Part shown: positions 59,701-64,000 of the stretch, in pieces
How positions within the stretch are numbered: the first letter of the stretch is position 1
Layout of the letters: the number at the start of each line of letters is the position of its first letter
Source of the DNA: Lumbricus rubellus
Taxonomy: Eukaryota; Annelida; Clitellata; Crassiclitellata; Lumbricidae
Assembly: GCA_945859605.1 (NCBI GenBank)
Contig: OX243812.1
Coordinates: 44,922,509-44,986,508 of the forward strand
Length of the DNA: 64,000 bases
Direction of reading: 5' to 3'
The notes under the pieces: generated by a model
Databases searched by the model: none
What the model was told of the DNA's origin: nothing
What the model saw: the letters and a program-made list of their open reading frames with translations, nothing else
Position numbers and translations under genes: made by a program

Positions 59701-62700
59701 CTTGACGATCTAAACGCCCTAGATGCAACAACGCAGAGTCATAAGTTGATTTGTGATAGATTACTGCTTAGCATAGATGTTTATCCACGACTACATCATC
59801 TAAAAATCAGCCTAGTTGAATTTATTTATCGCATTTACTATAGCGCCCCTTCAAGCCCCCGACTCAGAGGCGCTTACGACTACAGTGCGGACACTATAGT
59901 CTACCGGCGTTTCACGCCGAAGCGCACAAGCAATTGCGAGTGAAGGACTTGCCCAAGGTCCCAACGCAGCGGCTTGAGGTGGATTCGAACCTGGAATCCT
60001 TCGGCTCCAAGGCACCGAACCCACTAATACACCACCGCGCCCTTATAAATTTTGAATTATGCCAAAAAACCATTGAATGTGCTTTCGAACTCGACATGCA
60101 TTTGAATTATTATTATATTCAATTTGTTCTTTTCAAGCTTTCAAATGCACTATAGGTTTTCACAAGGAATTGGTATAGCCTACTTTTATCAACCTCCTAG
60201 ATTTGCTGCGGAAGATATTTTCATAGAATGTCAGTTGCAACCAGTGATTTTGAATGATAGACTGACAACTTAGTTGCAAGATGATCAGATTCGAACCTAC
60301 CGAATGTCTGTAACGTTCGCTCTGAAAAAGCCAGGACAGCCAGCAAATGTGTCATCCAGCTGCAAGCATAAAAATGGAATTGAATAATGCACAACCTAAT
60401 CAAGTATGCGGACGACGCTTACTTGAATGTGGGTGACCAGAAGAGATAATAGGCCACCATCAGAACTGAGCTTGACAATGTGATCACACGAACAGAATGG
60501 AGCAACTTAAGTCGCCGGAGATGGTGGTCGCTCGTTGGGAAGTGAAAGAGAGTTTCCTCCATCACTCTTTGGCATGGTCCGAGTGCCCATGGCAACGAGG
60601 GTCTTTGGAGTAGGCTACCTTTTCGGGAAGACTTGCTCGCATCATGACACGTCGAAAGATCCTTGGGTCTGCGCTGGCTTTCTATAGACCTACGCACCGG
60701 AAGTTTTCGGATCGCAGGGATGGCGGTGGGCACAGCAATCTCAGACGGTGAAATGGAGGGAAGCAACCGTGTGACGGGGACTGAAGCAGTCCCCGTCACA
60801 CGGGGATGGTACGAGGTAACTATTGCATCCGCTTCACCCCCCCCCCCCCCCCCCCACACATGCTGACTGTTACTAAGGACTAGAGATGACAGGAACTGTG
60901 TCCCACGAGGACTATGAAGGTGCATTTCCGAAGCCTGTCCTGTCACGCCAACATGCACCTAATTTCATTTATGTTTATGTTCGATGAACCCAGTTGGGAT
61001 TAATTTTGTCAACTTATATGATAATAAGCGTATATATATAATTATATTGACAAAACTATAATTATTGTACAATGTATAAATATTCATATACAGAGTGGGC
61101 TTAAAAGGCCCCTAAGGTTTTTCGCCAATATCTTGGCCAGAAGTAAGAATTTCGAAATGGTCCCAAATCTCCGGAATTAAATCCGATGTATTGATAATCA
61201 ATTGCGGAGAGCTATGCTGGAGAAATATCACAATCTGCAACCAAAACGAAGAGCAGTAAGAGAATTGATGAGCGCATTAGAGTTGATATGAGTTGATTTG
61301 CCTTTGGACCGCATCAACAGGGCCATCAAGAACTTTACAAAGAGAGTCAAAAGAAGTTTTGGCACTGGTGTTGGGCACATTGAACACAAGTTGTGAAGCA
61401 CTATCAAGTTCATTTCACAACAGTTATTTGAGATATAATATAACTTAATATAAAATCGTTAATTGTTACTTCTTGACTTTTGACTGCAAAATTTCATTTC
61501 GAAATTCTTACTTCTGGCCAAGATACTGGCGAAAACCTTTGAGGTTTTTTGGCCCACCCAGGCACCCTGCATATTATTATTATTATAAGTGCGTGACTTT
61601 GCGTTGAAGAACACTTTTCGCCTGAATTTCTGATGAGATCTACTTACCGCGTTCTTAGTGTTTCTTTGCATTTCTTTGTAGCTATCTGACTCTGGATCCA
61701 AGTAGTCGACAAAATTTACAGTTCGTAGTTTCAGCGTCGATGACATATTCATAAACTTATTTTCTAAAATCATCGCCAAAATTGTTACAGAAAAGTCACA
61801 GTTTGTTGGCTTTCCAAAATGAAATCATCTGACATAATTTCCTCATAAATTTGCTTCAATTTAGTTTAGCTCAATCCCAAAGAAATTTTCAAAACAAAAA
61901 TAGTCTGAAAGATCTGTATAAAACATATATGAAATCAAATCTTAAAACCGAACTAAATGTGTTATTTGTGGACATTTACTAGTTTCGGAAACAATATCTT
62001 TGCTACAGTCATGCCTCTGAATCTCAATATAACATGTGCTTGAATATATTGTCGACTCAGACCAAATCAGTTTTAAGCTCATCGTTCTGTATTCAAAGAA
62101 CAAGCTAAACGCATCAGAACATAGGCCCTACTTGGAAAGAACAGCAGCAAGAAGAAAACAAAGTAAGAAGCAAATACTTGATGCTAAAATACATCATATC
62201 CTATCGTTATAGTTCTATTAGGTCTTTAGGCTCCTCAGATATGCGAAGGAACAATGCAAAAGACCTACGTTTTAAAGTTTCATCACCTATAATATTATTA
62301 TTATTAGCTCATTGTAGGGCCTACTAACCAAAATTTGGCGCAATGACAACTGAATATAATTGTCGACCAGCCTCTTCCGTAGATGGCACGAAGAGATCGT
62401 CTGCCTGCGAAGTTGCTTGGCAACAGAAATAACAACAGGTGATTAGAACATTACATTCGATGATTACCTCTCAACGTTAAATCAATTATCTGCGTAAAAC
62501 AAATTTGAAATAAAACAACTAAAAACTTAAAGGGGTTGTAATGAATATGCACCGAATGAATGACTGAACAAATGAAGTAGCCTAACACTGAAAATATTCC
62601 ATGACAGCCGCTACGAACTGACAGACGGACGATGAAACGATGCAAAAATTTCAGGAAAATTAAACGATTACTTTGTGCTTCCCATCATCGACTTTTTAAG

Positions 62701-64000
62701 TGTACAATACAAAACAGGAAAGTGGCAATTTTAAAGGTGAACGCAACAAAATATTGAGTGGTTGGAATTACCTTGTTGATAATCGAATTCTGGAGTAAAA
62801 TTGCTTTGTAGATCAGAGGTTGACGACGACGATGAAGATGAAGTTGAAATCGTGTTTACATCGGGATGGAGAGCGCTGTGAGAAGTTTGAATTGATGACG
62901 ATGGAGTTGATGTCTTGGATATATAAGCATGATGATTGCTTTCAGAAGTTTCAATTGATAACACCTGTGTTGTTACATTGGTAATAGCAGGACGCTGAGT
63001 GCTATCACTAGATTTTATTGATGACATCTCAGTTGATTGCTTGGCCATCTCAGCATGCTGAGTGTTATCGGTAACTTCAATTGATGACGTTCGAGTTGAT
63101 AGGTTGGTAATATCGACATGCTGGATGCTACTAGTAGCTTCAATTGATGACGTTCGAGTTGATATCTGGGTTCTATTTGCACGTTGAGTAGATTCTCTTG
63201 ACTGCGATTTAAATGATAATGTGGTCATATCCGGACGATGAGTGCTAATAGTAGCTTCAATTGACGATGTTTGAGCTGATATCGTGCTTGTATCTGTTCT
63301 GTCGGTGCTATCAATAGCTTCAATTGATAATGTTTGAGATGACATCATGGTTATATCTGCACTACCAGTGCTAACGATAGCTTCAGTTGACGATGTTTTG
63401 GTGGTTGTATCAGGAGTACCAGCGCTATCGATAGCTTCAATTAATAATGTTTGAGATGATATTATGTGTGTATCCGGAGAACCAGTAGGCCTACTATCAA
63501 AAGCTTCATTTGACGATGTTTGAGAAAAAATCGTGGTAATATCCTTTCTGCCAGTGCCATCAACAGTTTCAAATGACGATGTCTGGGATGATATCCTTGT
63601 TATATCGCGAGTGCTTGCACTGTCAATAGCTTCAATTAATGATGCTTGAGATGATTTTTTGGTTGTATCCGAAGTACCTGTGCCATTACTAACTTCAACT
63701 GACGAGATCTGAGATGATATCGTGGTTATATCCTGACTGCCAGTGCTACCACTAGCTTCAATTGACGAAGTCCGAGATGATGTCATGGTTGTAAACGTTT
63801 TATCAGCGCTATCAATAGCTTCAACGGACGATGTTCGTAATGACATCGTCGTTATACCGGGAGAGTCAATTCTACCACTTGCTTCAACTGACGATGCATG
63901 AGATGATATCATAGGTGTATCAGTTTTATCAGTACTATCACTATCTTCAATTAACGATGTTTGAGATGATGTCTTGGTTGTATCAGAAATGCCAGTGCTA
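53011..64000 (-). CDS. Mucin-like SEA-domain single-pass membrane protein (5' incomplete)
   Basis: Exons read on the minus strand are 64000-62772 (continues off the edge), 61763-61648, 60359-60301, 59718-59456, 58323-58161, 56150-55965, 55508-55313, 53818-53660 and 53046-53011. All nine connect with GT-AG borders and agreeing phases. Order of parts: Ser/Thr repeats of about 21 residues suited to O-glycosylation; an SEA domain (STLKLRTVNFVDYLD...SYKEM; LDDTFAGCPGFF; DLIVNYTVVLR); a ten-cysteine EGF-like region; a transmembrane helix starting IIIAFVFGSLAVLL; a basic stop-transfer KRKPWIRSKK; and a cytoplasmic tail ending ELEDYF. This is the architecture of transmembrane mucins, barrier or sensing proteins at epithelial surfaces. 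The specific relative is unknown. Confidence 0.75.
53819..54997. other. Intron of the mucin-like gene
   Basis: No exon was seen. A T-rich stretch (about 54738-54782) precedes the LINE fragment. Confidence 0.5.
54785..55290 (-). mobile_element. Non-LTR retrotransposon 3' fragment (LINE)
   Basis: The minus-strand frame 55270-54998 encodes the C-terminal tail of a reverse-transcriptase ORF: QIGQFMYRFNHGLLP, HCYSTRKLTVYDLP, RLFSIQCTGSQCWNSLP and FKNKLRLYLL, the common order of CR1/RTE/Jockey-type LINE ends. The polymerase core is missing, as expected for a 5'-truncated copy. It lies in an intron of the mucin-like gene, in the same orientation. Confidence 0.75.
55313..55508 (-). CDS. Mucin-like gene, first cytoplasmic exon
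   Basis: The acceptor is TTGATTGGACAG. It encodes SERVKMVRFKLNEPSEDERR then Arg-rich and Ser-rich sequence, and ends CCAACGATG with donor GTATGAG, phase 0. If the donor is skipped the frame stops two codons later at 55307, giving a short-tailed form. Confidence 0.7.
55965..56150 (-). CDS. Mucin-like gene, transmembrane exon
   Basis: The acceptor is CTTTGCTTCCGCAG and the donor AGCGG then GTAACG (phase 2 to 2). It encodes the closing EGF-like CxCNRNFVPVGEQC, a short stem, about 23 hydrophobic residues (IIIAFVFGSL through LLVIV) and CKRKPWIRSKKYTV, a clear stop-transfer. This fixes the extracellular and cytoplasmic sides of the protein. Confidence 0.85.
56574..56816. repeat. Compound microsatellite (ATAATC)n (ATC)n (ATTC)n
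   Basis: Three adjacent simple repeats: ATAATC about 11 times, ATC about 40 times with a CCTACCACC interruption, then ATTC about 10 times. The ATTC part touches the 3' side of the LINE fragment and is likely its microsatellite tail. Poly-Met and poly-Asp frames are artefacts. Confidence 0.95.
56817..57750 (-). mobile_element. Second LINE 3' fragment
   Basis: The minus-strand frame 57741-57226 (171 codons) reads YCVIISPYLSYCIISWGSNY, RLNALDILQKRAIRVIFG, LQIGLFMFRYHHRMLPPNF, HATRLSKSYRC, KCSGPPVWNSLPVDIR and FKNKLKYFLY. This is the thumb and C-terminal region of a CR1/Jockey-like reverse transcriptase. It is better preserved than the 54.8-kb copy and of the same general family. The upstream polymerase motifs are absent. 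Confidence 0.8.
57926..58023 (+). mobile_element. Helitron-like element, internally deleted copy 2
   Basis: It keeps the start TCTATATAAATAAAAA and the end GCAACGCGTGG...GGTACAGCTAG of copy 1 (21277-21964) with only a short GGGGAGG-rich middle. It is 98 bp long, again between A and T, in the intron between the transmembrane and Cys-rich exons. Confidence 0.75.
58161..58323 (-). CDS. Mucin-like gene, cysteine-rich exon
   Basis: The acceptor is TTTTTTCTTCAG and the donor TGCCA then GTAAGA (phase 1 to 2). It encodes FVCGKMKGICHDCYRC, then TGCVPKC and HEIC, eight cysteines in 54 residues. It continues into the CHCN of the next exon, so the last cysteines resemble the end of an EGF-like module. 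Confidence 0.75.
58324..59455. other. Intron of the mucin-like gene
   Basis: TAGGCCTA-type octamers are frequent. No exon or bounded element was identified. Confidence 0.5.
59456..61763 (-). CDS. Mucin-like gene, SEA-domain exons (three)
   Basis: Exon 61763-61648: acceptor GATTTTAG, donor GCG then GTAAGT. It gives NKFMNMSSTLKLRTVNF and YLDPESDSYKEMQRN, the first strand and helix of an SEA fold. Exon 60359-60301: only 59 bp, acceptor GCTTGCAG, donor GTAGGT. It gives LDDTFAGCPGFFRANVTDIR. Exon 59718-59456: acceptor CATCTAG (or 59709 after TTTAG), donor CAGT then GTAAGC. It gives DLIVNYTVVLRAKEAVLE and a C-terminal helix. The usual GSVVV autocleavage site is absent; instead an extra Arg/Ser-rich stretch lies before DLIVNY. 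Confidence 0.72.
59829..60042 (-). mobile_element. tRNA-derived SINE
   Basis: Read on the minus strand it begins GGGCGCGGTGGTGTATTAGT, has a B box AGGTTCGAATCC (complement at about 59980), the shared body GGGCAAGTCCTTCACTCG and GGCGTGAAACGCC, and a tail TTGAAGGGGCGCTATAG. It is intronic in the mucin-like gene. Confidence 0.88.
60838..60856. repeat. Poly-C run
   Basis: About 19 consecutive C (plus strand), preceded by an inverted pair GACTGAAGCAGTCCCCGTCA around 60779-60800. Frames across it are meaningless. Confidence 0.9.
61091..61569 (+). mobile_element. Mariner-type remnant with inverted repeats
   Basis: Ends CAGAGTGGGC and GGGCCACCCAGGCACCCTG-like (complement of CAGGGTGCCTGGG), plus AATATCTTGGCCAGAAGTAA against its complement at 61500-61530, form diverged inverted repeats. 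The plus strand holds a transposase tail: LEKYHNLQPKRRAVRELM, LDRINRAIKNFTKRVKR, then a stop. It sits in an SEA-domain intron of the mucin-like gene. Confidence 0.7.
61764..62771. other. Intron of the mucin-like gene
   Basis: No additional exon is required by phase (phase 1 donor at 62772 to phase 1 acceptor at 61763), and none was seen. Confidence 0.55.
62772..64000 (-). CDS. Mucin-like gene, repeat exon (runs off the window)
   Basis: It encodes over 400 residues of an imperfect 21-residue repeat centred on ISSQTSSIEAIDST, some units shortened to 18. Threonine and serine dominate and there is no cysteine in the repeats. The frame is open to the right edge, so the Met at 63912 is internal. 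The exon ends GATTATCAACAAG with donor GTAATT, phase 1, after a Ser-only run and FTPEFDYQQ. Confidence 0.85.

Overview
This is a stretch of an animal nuclear genome. Its genes are split by GT-AG introns and encode metazoan signalling modules: a Rab-binding zinc finger, a SOCS-type SH2 domain and an SEA domain. It is crowded with DNA transposons, MITEs, tRNA-derived SINEs, LINE ends and satellites. The palindrome TAGGCCTA recurs throughout the non-coding DNA, a flavour I associate with marine invertebrates, possibly a deuterostome; that placement is a weak inference.

Layout. (1) 1-15702, minus strand: the 5' two thirds of a synaptotagmin-like (Slp/Slac2/rabphilin family) Rab effector. Five coding exons chain in phase, from the start Met at 15702 through an eight-cysteine FYVE-like finger to a 2.4 kb acidic disordered exon. 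The C2-domain end would lie off the left edge. Its introns hold a 17-bp satellite, a 37-bp satellite of about 1.6 kb, and hAT-like and piggyBac-like MITEs. (2) 15703-30992: no convincing host gene, mostly repeats. Elements with readable target duplications include hAT-like MITEs, a Helitron-like element, and at 24.1-27.4 kb a four-deep nest: a SINE split by a 3.2 kb element carrying a Merlin/IS1595-type transposase fragment, itself split by a MITE that contains another MITE. (3) 31022-37266, plus strand: a two-exon gene for a small membrane protein with one hydrophobic segment, a Cys-Cys pair and a long tail with about a dozen tyrosine motifs, resembling a LAT/PAG-like transmembrane adaptor. 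(4) Inside its intron, 31234-35559: a nearly intact 4.3 kb hAT transposon with perfect 15-bp inverted repeats and a perfect 8-bp target duplication. It encodes an OTU cysteine-protease domain in frame with a hAT transposase, separated by one TAA codon, and carries a decayed C2H2 zinc-finger scrap near one end. This is the most unusual object in the window. (5) 39734-45232, minus strand: a complete four-exon SOCS gene (587 codons), converging on the adaptor gene. A palindromic mariner-type element sits 25 bp from one of its splice donors. (6) 45233-53010: no confident gene, several satellites, one candidate exon. (7) 53011-64000, minus strand: the 3' end of a mucin-like membrane protein, with 21-residue Ser/Thr repeats running off the right edge, an SEA domain over three exons, a Cys-rich EGF-like region, a transmembrane helix and a cytoplasmic tail.

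The adaptor (a potential phosphotyrosine substrate) and the SOCS gene (an SH2-containing ubiquitin-ligase adaptor) belong to the same kind of signalling, but nothing here shows that they interact. All exon boundaries were read by eye from splice signals and phase agreement; no alignment or transcript data were used.
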